From the NCBI GenBank assembly GCA_003503535.1, contig DOCI01000355.1, positions 52,593-77,570 of the forward strand: a stretch of 24,978 nucleotides of DNA. The letters are read 5' to 3'. The DNA is from Planctomycetaceae bacterium. GTDB taxonomy: Bacteria > Planctomycetota > Planctomycetia > Planctomycetales > Planctomycetaceae. Position numbers and translations under genes: made by a program. The notes beneath the pieces were generated by a model. That model had not been told where the DNA came from and did no database searches. It saw only the letters and a list, made by a program, of their open reading frames with translations. Position 1 is the first letter of the stretch; each line of letters starts with the position of its first letter. Positions 17,139 through 24,900 of the stretch are shown in pieces.

Positions 17139-18209
17139 ATGCATAATGAAGAGGCTCGTTCGAGAGTTCAGACGATCTGTCTGATGATTTTAACCACAGC
17201 AGCAATTGGCTACGCCATTTACTGGCTTCGCCCCGTGTTGTTGCCCTTTGTAATTGCAGTGTTTGTCGTCAGTGGAATTGCTCCTGTTCTGGAGACTTTA
17301 CAGCGACGGCTCGGTGTCGATCGGCTCGTCGCTGCAGGGATCACATTCCTGCTGGGGTTGGTCATTGTGGTGATACTCGGCTGGACGTTATGGACCTCGA
17401 CGATTGAACTTCGCGAAATGGCTCCTGCTTACCGCATGCGAATTCAGGAAATTGTGAACACAATTCAGGATTATATACCTGAGCGTTTCGTTAAAGGGGA
17501 TCTCCCAGATGACGAAACATCGATAACGCCAACAGATAAGAAGATAGATCTGTCCTTAGAGTCTCTTATGACACACGGAATATCAGAACTTTCAGGAGCA
17601 CTTCTGAATCTGATGATGACCAGTATTGTGGTTTTAATTTATGTCTTCTTTCTCTTACTTGGAGCTACGGCTCCGTTAGGAGTGACGGGAACCTGGAACG
17701 AAATCGATCTGCAAATTCGGAATTATCTTCGCCTGAAAACGGTGATCTCAGTCATCACGGGAGCAATCTTTGGTTTGGCGATTGCTTTGTTCGGACTACC
17801 GATGGCAATGACATTTGGATTACTCGCGTTCCTGCTCAATTACATTCCCAATATTGGCCCACTCGTTGCGACAGTGCTGCCGATTCCCCTGATCATTCTA
17901 CAACCCGAAGCCGGGATTGGCTGGATGGTCGCTGCGATTCTGGTGCTCTCGGGGATCCAATTCGCCAGTGGAAATATTATTGAGCCGAAAATGATGGGAG
18001 AATCAACCGACTTGCATCCTGTGGTTGTGCTGCTGGCTTTGATGTTCTGGGGAATGATGTGGGGCATTGTCGGCATGTTTCTGGCGACACCGATTACAGC
18101 TGGCATAAAGATCGTATTGGGGAAGATTGATGCGACAAAGTCAATTGCTGCAATTTTAGCCGGTCATTGGAAGCCTCCTGCAGAAACAACTCCAAAACAA
18201 GTGGTCTAA
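17139..18209 (+). CDS. AI-2E/PerM family membrane protein 1
   Basis: 356 residues from the ATG at 17139. Hydrophobic segments at about 12-29, 31-50 and 65-86 are followed by a soluble stretch (about 90-145) and then a membrane block from 150 to 330. This is the normal layout of the AI-2E transporter family (PF01594; YdgG/TqsA, PerM, YhhT, YtvI). Family signatures are LAFLLNYIPNIGPLVATVLP (about 229-248) and the stretch PKMMGESTDLHPVVVLLALM followed by GMMWGIVGMFLATPITAGIK. Family members export autoinducer-2 or act as Na+/H+ or osmolyte-related carriers; substrate is not predictable. It precedes the six-gene small-protein cluster, and a second family member closes it. The ribosome-binding site is weak, and a TATAAT at 17117-17122 would give an almost leaderless transcript. 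Confidence 0.9.
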   Translation: MHNEEARSRVQTICLMILTTAAIGYAIYWLRPVLLPFVIAVFVVSGIAPVLETLQRRLGVDRLVAAGITFLLGLVIVVILGWTLWTSTIELREMAPAYRMRIQEIVNTIQDYIPERFVKGDLPDDETSITPTDKKIDLSLESLMTHGISELSGALLNLMMTSIVVLIYVFFLLLGATAPLGVTGTWNEIDLQIRNYLRLKTVISVITGAIFGLAIALFGLPMAMTFGLLAFLLNYIPNIGPLVATVLPIPLIILQPEAGIGWMVAAILVLSGIQFASGNIIEPKMMGESTDLHPVVVLLALMFWGMMWGIVGMFLATPITAGIKIVLGKIDATKSIAAILAGHWKPPAETTPKQVV

Positions 18210-18243
18210 GCTGGCCACTTTGCATGGAATTGACTGGACTCTC

Positions 18244-18261
18244 ACGATCCAGCATGATCGT
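18244..18261. repeat. Palindrome ACGATC-N6-GATCGT, candidate activator site
   Basis: A perfect 6+6 inverted repeat with a six-base spacer, centred about 98 bases before the start point predicted from the sigma-54-like promoter at 18324-18339. That distance is typical for enhancer sites of sigma-54 activators. No activator gene lies in the window, so the role is inferred. Confidence 0.4.
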
Positions 18262-18301
18262 TTCACAACCAGACTTTCCTAAAAAACTGTCCAATTTGTG
18301 C

Positions 18302-18318
18302 TATTTCTATCAGAAATA
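18302..18318. repeat. Palindrome TATTTCT-ATC-AGAAATA adjoining the -24 box
   Basis: A perfect 7+7 inverted repeat with a three-base loop that ends 6 bases before the GG of the sigma-54-like promoter. It could be a regulator site or a weak hairpin at the end of the preceding transcript; no T run follows, so termination is less likely. Confidence 0.4.
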
Positions 18319-18323
18319 AAGTT

Positions 18324-18339
18324 TGGCCTCTGATTTGCT
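18324..18339 (+). promoter_or_regulatory. Sigma-54 (RpoN) type -24/-12 promoter before the small membrane-protein cluster
   Basis: The sequence TTGGCCTCTGATTTGCT contains GG at 18325-18326 and GC at 18337-18338 with exactly ten bases between. It matches the sigma-54 consensus at TTGGC and TTGCT. The start point would fall near 18350, giving a leader of about 43 bases that contains the AGGAG (18380-18384) of the first gene. Only the motif is seen; use by RpoN is inferred. Confidence 0.5.
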
Positions 18340-18392
18340 CCTGGATTAGTTAGACAAATTAGTCTTCAAACTACTAACCAGGAGTAATAGAG

Positions 18393-18848
18393 ATGATGAC
18401 CCGACAGGAATTAGAAGGCCATTGGAATCAGGTTAAAGGTTCTTTAAGAGAAAAATGGGCGGATCTCAAAGGCGACGACCTTGATGCGGCCTATGGTGAC
18501 ATGGAACAGCTGATCGGTGTTGTTCAGGAAAAAACGGGCAAAACTCGTTCTGAAATTGAAAACTTCGTCGAGGATATTATCGCCGAAGGTACTGCTCAGG
18601 CCGACTCAGCAACTGACAAAGTTCGACATTACGCCAATGAAGTCCGTAATCAGGCCGAGCAATACACTCACGATGCGTCTGAATATGCGAAGAATCAATA
18701 CGAGAATGCTTCTCACGCGGTGCACGATGGTTACGAAAATGTCCAGGGTGTTGTTCGCAAAAACCCCTTGGAATCGATCGCTGTCACCTTTGGAGCTGGC
18801 TTGATCGCTGGTGTGATTATCGGGTTGACGAGCAGTCGTCGCGGCTAA
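18393..18848 (+). CDS. CsbD-like stress protein fused to a DUF883 (ElaB/YqjD-type) membrane tail
   Basis: 151 residues; ATG 8 bases after AGGAG. Residues about 5-60 are CsbD-like (GHWNQVKGSLREKWADLKGD, then VQEKTGKTRSEIE), a domain of small stress-induced proteins. The stretch 65-118 is an Ala/Tyr/Glu/Asn-rich, highly helical segment (DKVRHYANEVRNQAEQYTHD, EYAKNQYENASHAVHDGYEN) resembling LEA- or apolipoprotein-like amphipathic helices. The C-terminus KNPLESIAVTFGAGLIAGVI ending in Ser-Ser-Arg-Arg-Gly is the glycine-zipper membrane tail of ElaB/YqjD/YgaM proteins. E. coli YqjD and ElaB tether ribosomes to the membrane in stationary phase. The protein is probably C-terminally anchored with the CsbD part in the cytoplasm. 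It is the first gene of the cluster and follows a sigma-54-like promoter. Confidence 0.85.
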   Translation: MMTRQELEGHWNQVKGSLREKWADLKGDDLDAAYGDMEQLIGVVQEKTGKTRSEIENFVEDIIAEGTAQADSATDKVRHYANEVRNQAEQYTHDASEYAKNQYENASHAVHDGYENVQGVVRKNPLESIAVTFGAGLIAGVIIGLTSSRRG

Positions 18849-18914
18849 TCATTTTTGAAATTGTTTCAATCGGGTTACCCAAGACAAGTCACTCTATTTC
18901 ACAAGGAGATCGTG

Positions 18915-19178
18915 ATGAATCAACAAACAACGAATCGTATTGATACTGGTGGAAATCTTCAACAGGAATGTGCTCAGATGACACATCAGGTGGAGCATGC
19001 CATCGCCGAACAACCTCTTGCAGCCACTATGGCAACTTTTGCTGTCGGAATTGCAACAGGAGTTTGCATCGGCATGATGATTGGCAATTCTTCTTCACGT
19101 CTATCGACCAGCGAACAAATCAGCCGACGCGTCATGGACTCGTTACACGGTATGGTTCCGGGTTCATTCAGTCGATAA
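18915..19178 (+). CDS. Small membrane-anchored protein, DUF883/YtxH-like helix
   Basis: 87 residues from the ATG at 18915, which has AAGGAG (18903-18908) 6 bases upstream; an in-frame start at 18855 is not supported. The N-terminal ~30 residues are polar, with likely helical pairing. The segment AEQPLAATMATFAVGIATGV (31-50) continuing through CIGMMIG is a glycine/alanine-rich transmembrane helix of the type shared by the neighbouring genes. Unlike the others it is followed by about 30 polar residues (SEQISRRVMDSLHGMVPGSF). Likely an inner-membrane protein related to the ElaB/YqjD group, with no enzymatic motifs. It lies 66 bases after the CsbD-DUF883 gene and shares its orientation. Confidence 0.7.
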   Translation: MNQQTTNRIDTGGNLQQECAQMTHQVEHAIAEQPLAATMATFAVGIATGVCIGMMIGNSSSRLSTSEQISRRVMDSLHGMVPGSFSR

Positions 19179-19238
19179 TCGACTTATGTGGTAACCTCTT
19201 TCTAAGTGAATTAGTGTCAATCAGCGAAAAATTATCTT

Positions 19239-19685
19239 ATGAGTGTACAGCAAAGTAATCCTGAAAATGCGGAACAAATCAGGGAGCAAATGCGGCAGAC
19301 ACGCTGTCATCTCCAACCTGAAGTCAACAGGATTGTCGAAGATGCTCAAAAGCTAATGGACTGGCATTATTACATGAAGAGAGCCCCTTGGATGATGCTC
19401 GGTGTTGCAGCCGCAGTCGGTTATGTACTTGTCCCAAAGCGTTTAGAGGTGATGAGTCCTGATGCGGATGAACTGGAAAAACTATCCAAAAAGCAACGGC
19501 TCGTCGTCGAGCCAAAACCTAAAGCAAACTCTCGCACAGGACCTATTGCTTCTTTAGCAGGCTTTCTAGCCATGACCGCTTTGCGAGCCGGCGTTGGGTA
19601 TGCAGGGCAATATATCGGCAAGCAAATTGAAGAGAATTCTAAATCTCAACAACGTTCTCAAGAACCGCAACAGGTGAATTCATGA
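19239..19685 (+). CDS. Small membrane protein, DUF3618-like
   Basis: 148 residues from an ATG with hardly any Shine-Dalgarno sequence. The N-terminal helix EQIREQMRQTRCHLQPEVNR (12-31) resembles the DUF3618 opening (EQIREQIEQTR... pattern). The segment KRAPWMMLGVAAAVGYVLVP (47-66) is a short membrane helix ending in a basic patch (KR). A charged region (about 68-100) precedes a second, weaker hydrophobic stretch (GPIASLAGFLAMTALRAGVG, 101-120), and the tail is Gln/Ser-rich. Such proteins accompany YqjE/DUF1469 genes in many bacteria; their precise function is unknown. Its stop overlaps the start of the next gene by four bases (ATGA), a usual sign of coupled translation. Probably in the inner membrane. 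Confidence 0.72.
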   Translation: MSVQQSNPENAEQIREQMRQTRCHLQPEVNRIVEDAQKLMDWHYYMKRAPWMMLGVAAAVGYVLVPKRLEVMSPDADELEKLSKKQRLVVEPKPKANSRTGPIASLAGFLAMTALRAGVGYAGQYIGKQIEENSKSQQRSQEPQQVNS

Positions 19686-19900
19686 TCTCTGCACATAATC
19701 TAAAAAGTAATGGGATTGAAGGTTTCGCGAAAAACATTCGTTCCCATTCCAATGGACCTTTAGATCCCAAAGAAGTTTGGGGACCTCTAAAAGCATTTGA
19801 GAAGACTTCACGCAAGTGGGTTTCCTCAAATCCATACATTGCCTTAGGAATTGCAGCAACGATTGGAGTAACACTCGGATGTCTTATCAAGAGACGATAA
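19682..19900 (+). CDS. Short C-tail-anchored membrane protein
   Basis: 72 residues. The ATG overlaps the stop of the preceding gene (ATGA), so translation is probably coupled. The first ~48 residues are polar. The C-terminus SSNPYIALGIAATIGVTLGC (48-67) followed by LIKRR is a single glycine-rich helix ending in basic residues, the same layout as the tail of ElaB/YqjD proteins. The gene would leave only a short cytoplasmic domain. I do not recognise a named family for the N-terminal part. The last 22 bases overlap the start of the following YqjE-like gene in another frame. Confidence 0.7.
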   Translation: MISAHNLKSNGIEGFAKNIRSHSNGPLDPKEVWGPLKAFEKTSRKWVSSNPYIALGIAATIGVTLGCLIKRR

Positions 19901-20370
19901 ATCAGTCCCGCCAAAAAACTGGGGCTCCCGAGAGACGTATTCAAAGAAATGTTTCTGCATTTTTGCATAACGTAATTGAACTCTTTGAGCTCCAGGGAAA
20001 GTTATTAGCTGTTGATTTAAGGGATTCGACGAATTCTTTAAAATTGCCTGCTGCTTTGTTAATTGTCGGAATGTGTCTGTTTCTGGGCATGATCCCTGTT
20101 TTCCTCGGCGGTCTGGCTTTTTACTTGCACCAACAAGCCGAATGGAGCTTGGGGGCCAGTTTAATGAGCGTCGCCTCCCTTGCCACAATGATTGCAGCTG
20201 CACTGTGTTATGCAGGTTTCAGACTCTCTGCTTCAGGAATTGGCTTGCTTCGGCGTTCTCAAGAAGAACTGAAAGAAAATATTGCCTGGATCAAATCTGC
20301 ACTTGTGGAAACAGATTCAGTTGGACTTTCACCTGGAGAAGCAGCCAGGCGTCGCTATTCGCGTTTTTAA
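19879..20370 (+). CDS. YqjE-like membrane protein (DUF1469, holin superfamily III)
   Basis: 163 residues from the ATG at 19879, inside the end of the preceding gene (22-base overlap). GGAG (19864-19867) lies 11 bases upstream. An in-frame start at 19816 would overlap much more and lacks support. The amphipathic opening (RNVSAFLHNVIELFELQGKL, 23-42) and the two hydrophobic hairpins (about 56-85 and 91-115) match YqjE/DUF1469 proteins, which are annotated in databases as phage holin family or Actinobacterial Holin-X. They are chromosomal membrane proteins in the yqjCDEK-type clusters rather than true phage holins. The polar C-terminus (120-163) ends in RRRYSRF. Sits in the middle of the cluster as its only clearly polytopic small protein. 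Confidence 0.85.
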   Translation: MSYQETINQSRQKTGAPERRIQRNVSAFLHNVIELFELQGKLLAVDLRDSTNSLKLPAALLIVGMCLFLGMIPVFLGGLAFYLHQQAEWSLGASLMSVASLATMIAAALCYAGFRLSASGIGLLRRSQEELKENIAWIKSALVETDSVGLSPGEAARRRYSRF

Positions 20371-20411
20371 CAAATGAATTCTCACTTCAAACAATAATAC
20401 AGGAGATAAGA

Positions 20412-20615
20412 ATGAATACTCCAGCATCCAATCAAGCCAGCAAAACGGCTTCTCCATCACGCACTGCACCATTTCCAAACCCGCAGGAAAGTCTGCATCC
20501 TGGGCAGGATCTCATCGCTTATGTGAAAGATTATGCACGTCAAAAACCTGAAGCAGCCGCCTTGTGGTGTTTCGGTATTGGATTCGTCGTCGGCTGGAAA
20601 TTGAAGCCCTGGTAA
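20412..20615 (+). CDS. 67-residue membrane-anchor protein with DUF883-like tail
   Basis: Starts at the ATG at 20412, directly behind AGGAG (20401-20405, spacing 6). A longer in-frame extension to 20073 overlaps the YqjE-like gene and is not supported. The first ~30 residues are Ser/Pro/Thr-rich and unstructured. Residues 34-67 (LIAYVKDYARQKPEAAALWC followed by FGIGFVVGWKLKPW) are the typical last part of ElaB/YqjD proteins: a short helix, the Lys-Pro-Glu/Gln step, then a glycine-rich transmembrane helix. The protein is thus an almost bare anchor. Last of the small genes; the second AI-2E gene starts 107 bases later. Confidence 0.75.
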   Translation: MNTPASNQASKTASPSRTAPFPNPQESLHPGQDLIAYVKDYARQKPEAAALWCFGIGFVVGWKLKPW

Positions 20616-20693
20616 GCCAATCTGGCAAAGTTAGCAGCGCCTGTTTAGAAGTATGGGAAATCTATTCCTCAGCTTGTGAGCAGGCTATTTTTA

Positions 20694-20708
20694 CAGATTT
20701 GTAATCTG
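20694..20708. repeat. Short palindrome CAGATT-TGT-AATCTG before the second AI-2E gene
   Basis: A perfect 6+6 inverted repeat with a three-base loop, 14 bases upstream of the AI-2E start at 20723. About 20 bases before it, CTCA-GCTTG-TGAG can form a small hairpin followed shortly by ATTTTTA, which could weakly terminate the small-gene transcript. Operator, weak terminator or translation-affecting hairpin are all possible. Confidence 0.35.
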
Positions 20709-20722
20709 ATAAACCCAGTGGA

Positions 20723-21928
20723 ATGAAAGTGACTAATATGCCCACGATGGCCAGAAGCAATGCGTTTACCAACTGGCAACAGTCCGTGGGACAGCGTACC
20801 GCACAGGACCCACCTCACAATGAACATGAAAAAATGCTGCAGCGGTCTGATAGCAAGGAGTCTGTTAAAATACCCAGAGTTAAAGTCGTCTTACCTCAGG
20901 CTGCAACAACGATATTGGCTGTAATTTCTGTTCTGAGTGTTCTAACGTTCGCAAAATCTGTCGCGATGCCTGTGGTATTGGCTTTAATACTCTATCTGGT
21001 TCTCAGACCAGTTATGACTATTTTTCATCAATGGCACCTTCCCCCCGTCGTGGGAGCTACGATCTGTCTGTTTGTCATCATTGGGGCATTCGCTGCAGCC
21101 ATGATGAATTTAACTGGACCAATCAAAGATTGGATCGCCAATGCTCCGGAATATCTCAATCAAATTGAAATGAAGCTCAGTGGAGTTGAAAAACAAATTG
21201 AGGACATGGAGCAGGCTTCTGCAAAGATTAAGGAAATTGCCAAACCGGATGAAGCCGATGAACCTGTGCCCGTTGCAATCCAACAACCAAAACTTTTTCC
21301 TGGCGTGGAGATTGTCAGCAATTCCGGAGGTTTGGTGGCAGGTACGGTTATCACATTGGGGCTTTTATTTTTTCTCCTGGTCTATGGCCATACAACGATC
21401 TCCAATTTGATCGCTGGCTTCGAAATTACATCCTCCAAAGCAAAAGCGAAGGATTTAATTGAAGACCTGCAACATGGAATGTCGCTGTATCTGTTTACTG
21501 TCACAGTAATCAATGTGTCATTGGGAATCATTACGGGCCTGGCAATGTATCTGCTCGGTCTGCCGAATGCTTTCCTGGTTGGAGTTATGGCCGCTCTGTT
21601 TAATTTCATTCCATTTCTGGGTGCCTGGACAGGGACAGTAATCGTCTTTTTCATAGCAATTTTGCAACCCTTCAGCATCGGTTACGCTTGCGTATTTCCG
21701 GCAGTCTATTTTGGATTAACTTCGCTGGAAGGACAGTTTGTCACTCCATTTCTGCTGGGACGTTCGATGAGCCTGAACCCCTTGATAGTTTTCCTGTTCA
21801 TAGCCATCTGGGGCTGGATGTGGGGTATCGGCGGCGTATTTCTTGCCGTACCGATTCTTGCGGTTCTAAAAATTATTGCAGATTACTTCCCATCCATGCG
21901 GCTGTTTTCACAGGCCATGAAATGCTGA
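20723..21928 (+). CDS. AI-2E/PerM family membrane protein 2
   Basis: 401 residues from the ATG at 20723; in-frame ATGs at 20738 and 20747 are alternatives because no strong ribosome-binding site is seen. The first ~50 residues are polar and extend beyond the usual family start. Hydrophobic segments at 59-75, 81-98 and 109-130 are followed by a charged, coiled-coil-like loop (136-185, with EQASAKIKEIAKPDEADEPV) and the membrane block 200-385. Family signatures are ALFNFIPFLGAWTGTVIVFF (291-310) and the stretch TPFLLGRSMSLNPLIVFLFI followed by WGWMWGIGGVFLAVPI. It belongs to the same family as the gene at 17139 but has diverged strongly; its helices and loop lengths differ. Cargo unknown. It converges with the PVC cytochrome-like gene, with 11 bases between stops. 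Confidence 0.9.
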   Translation: MKVTNMPTMARSNAFTNWQQSVGQRTAQDPPHNEHEKMLQRSDSKESVKIPRVKVVLPQAATTILAVISVLSVLTFAKSVAMPVVLALILYLVLRPVMTIFHQWHLPPVVGATICLFVIIGAFAAAMMNLTGPIKDWIANAPEYLNQIEMKLSGVEKQIEDMEQASAKIKEIAKPDEADEPVPVAIQQPKLFPGVEIVSNSGGLVAGTVITLGLLFFLLVYGHTTISNLIAGFEITSSKAKAKDLIEDLQHGMSLYLFTVTVINVSLGIITGLAMYLLGLPNAFLVGVMAALFNFIPFLGAWTGTVIVFFIAILQPFSIGYACVFPAVYFGLTSLEGQFVTPFLLGRSMSLNPLIVFLFIAIWGWMWGIGGVFLAVPILAVLKIIADYFPSMRLFSQAMKC

Positions 21929-21939
21929 ACTCCTAACAA

Positions 21940-24900
21940 TCACCGTCCTCGAAAAATCGGATCGTTCGGGTTTCCCCGCGAGAGCAGATAGGCCAGTAAA
22001 TCAAGCACTTCCTCGTCATTGAGTGATTTCAATAAATCATTCGGCATCAACGACGTCTTCGCAGCGACCATTGCATCGACATCATCGCGAGCAATGTCGA
22101 TGAATTTTGTCGCATCTTCAGGGTCTAATAGTAATGTGAACTGATCCTGAGATTCACTCAGAACACGTCCCGTATAAACTTTTCCGTCAATAGTCACGAC
22201 CTGCATCGCACGGTATTGATCAGAAATGACTTTGCTCGGTTCGACAATCGCCTCCGTCAAATCTTTCAAATTGAAGCGGCCTGCCAGTTGAGTCAAATCA
22301 GGGCCCGTCGCACCACCATCTCCATCGAATCGATGGCACACAATACAGCGGGTCGCAGCAAACATTTTTTTACCGTTTTCATAATCACGTTTACTCTTCA
22401 AACCAGTTTCGGCCAATTCCAAGATATCACTGGTTGAACGATCTTTCCCCGGACCGACCGGCTTAGGCAACTCTGGCACCTGATATGGTTTTCTGGCACC
22501 GGAGGCTTCAATTGCCAAGCGTTCTTTTTCACTCGCATTCTCAAAGGCTTCGGTTTCAATATTCTGCAGAAACTTTTGGAAGCTGTTACCACCGCTCCAC
22601 TTCGATGCTTTTTCGAACCAGGAGAAATAATTCTTACGTTCCTCAAGCGTCCAACCCTGCTTAAGATTTCGTAATACGAACGCATAGTGAATCTGCTGGA
22701 GATCTGGTTGTCTTTCCAGCATGCTTTCGACCGCTCGACCGTAGCCTTTATTACGGGCAATCAACTGATTTAACTGATCCTGATCGCTTAATGTCGAACT
22801 TTCGCTTTGCAGTTCCTTCACGATTTTTGCAGCGATATTCGGCGAGTTCCAATAAACCAGCAATGTCGCCAATTCACGATTCAACGCATCGTCTGCACTG
22901 ATATCCCAGGGATCATTGAGACGATCATCATTTGAATTCTGGATTCGATTCACTGGAAAATAAGGATCGTACTTGGCGGCCAGTTTCTGTTCCCACTCTT
23001 CAGAAGGAGGTCCTAACCTGGTGAAGACTAGCTGCCATGCACGTAACAACTCCAGTTGATCAGTTGTCGACAATTCTCCAAAGTGCAGCGAATCGAGAGC
23101 TTCGATCAATTGAGTTTGAATCCCGGCATCCCCCTGACGGGCCAATCCAACAACTCCATTGATGATGCCGGTCGATTTTAAGTCCCCATCGAGTACTGCT
23201 TGAGACCATTTCTCTACGGGTTGATGTTCCAGGGCAATTCGAGCCGCATAGCGGAGGAAACGATCTTCGTGTTGTAGATAATTAACAGCATTCATAATCT
23301 CGGACTCCGACATCTCACTTTCAGAAGCGTGGAATGTTTCGAGATGATGGCGAATCGATTTCAGTTTCTGATCGGCCTGGGATTCCTTTGCAATTCCGCG
23401 ATGCTCTTTTTCTTTCCCAATGTATCGCACGCGATACAATTCCGATTGTGTTCCACGTCCACCTACCGTGAAATACATCGCTCCATCCGGACCGACTGCA
23501 TTATCGGTCAACGGGAGTGGAGTGCGAGAGAGAAACTCTTCTTTAGTTGCGGTGTAGCTTGCACCGTGTGGTTGTATGTGAATGGCGTACATTGTTCCGA
23601 ATGTCCAGTCGCAAATGAACAATGCATTCTGATCACGTTCTGGGAAATTAGTTCCCGTACCAAAACAAACACCTACGGGAGACCCCGGACCGATGTTAAC
23701 AAGTGCAGGTAAGCTATCTGGATAGTAGGCGGGCCATTTTCCCGTTCCGCTACGCCATCCAAATTCACTACCGCTCGTCGCATGGGAGACACGCGTCGGA
23801 CGATACCAGGGCGAACCTAAATCCCATTCCATATCCGCATCGTAGGCAAACAATTCTCCATCCGTATTAAAATCCATATCGTATGGATTGCGATATCCAC
23901 TGCTGTAGATTTCCCAGGTATTGCCTTCGGGATCGGTTTTGGCAATCCAGCCGCCGGGAGCCAGTTTGCCGCGGGCATGCCCATTGGCATCCCATTGACG
24001 AGGCAATAACAAGTCTTCACTCCAGTTGATGGGGACTCGGCTGGAATATTCTTCTTCCGAAATCTGTTCGACAGAGAAGGGGGGATCGGTATGATTTCCG
24101 CAGATTACAAAAATCGATTTCCCATCAGGACTCAACCGGAGTGCATGGGGACCATGCTCGCCCCCTCCACGGAAATCTTTCAGTTTGGTCAATTCATCAT
24201 ACTGATCATCACCGGTCGTATCTCGTGCCCGATAAAGTCCCGATCCTGGACCACCATTGATTGACAGATACAGGGCATCAAAAGCACACAGCATACCCTG
24301 TGCGGAGCTGATCGGGAGGTTCAGTCGCTCCACTCGAGTTGGTTCATCGCTGCCTGGTGGAGCAGGGGTAATACGACAAATTCCCTTATCCCCTTGATCA
24401 CTGGCGAGCATTCGGCCTTGGGGATCGAATGCGATTGAAACCCAGGAACCAAGTTCTGCTTTAGGAACAGTGAACAATTTCTCAACCTGATATCCTGGCT
24501 TCAGTAGAAAAGTATCTCGTGGCACAAAAGAGTCGTCTTGTGCCTGGCTGAAGATATTGCCCCAGGGGCCATCTCCCAGCTTTCCTTTAATCGTTGGCTT
24601 ATCCGATAAGGAAGTTCCATCTGCAGAAAAAACATTCCATAGACCATTGGAAACAATTTCCTGAGTTTCTCCCTTGCTATCGATGAGCACCAGCTTGAAC
24701 AAAAATGCCGCGACTCCTCCATGATTTTTCACCCGAGCCTGTATTTTGTTTTCTCCCTTCTGCAGAAAGTTCTTGACGTCTTTGTTTTCTGGAGACTGCC
24801 ATTCCGTACTGGAAAATACCATCTGTCCGTTGATTTTTAATTCCATCTCATTATCACAGGAAGCCATCACGCGAGCGGCTAAAGCCTGCTTGGGATCTTG

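Noticed and set aside
19879..20370. Phage origin of the holin-superfamily protein
   Set aside because: No endolysin, integrase or structural phage genes are nearby; the family is chromosomal in yqjE-type clusters.
20073..20411. Upstream extension of the last small gene to 180 residues
   Set aside because: It would overlap the YqjE-like gene almost entirely, while AGGAG at 20401-20405 clearly marks the ATG at 20412.
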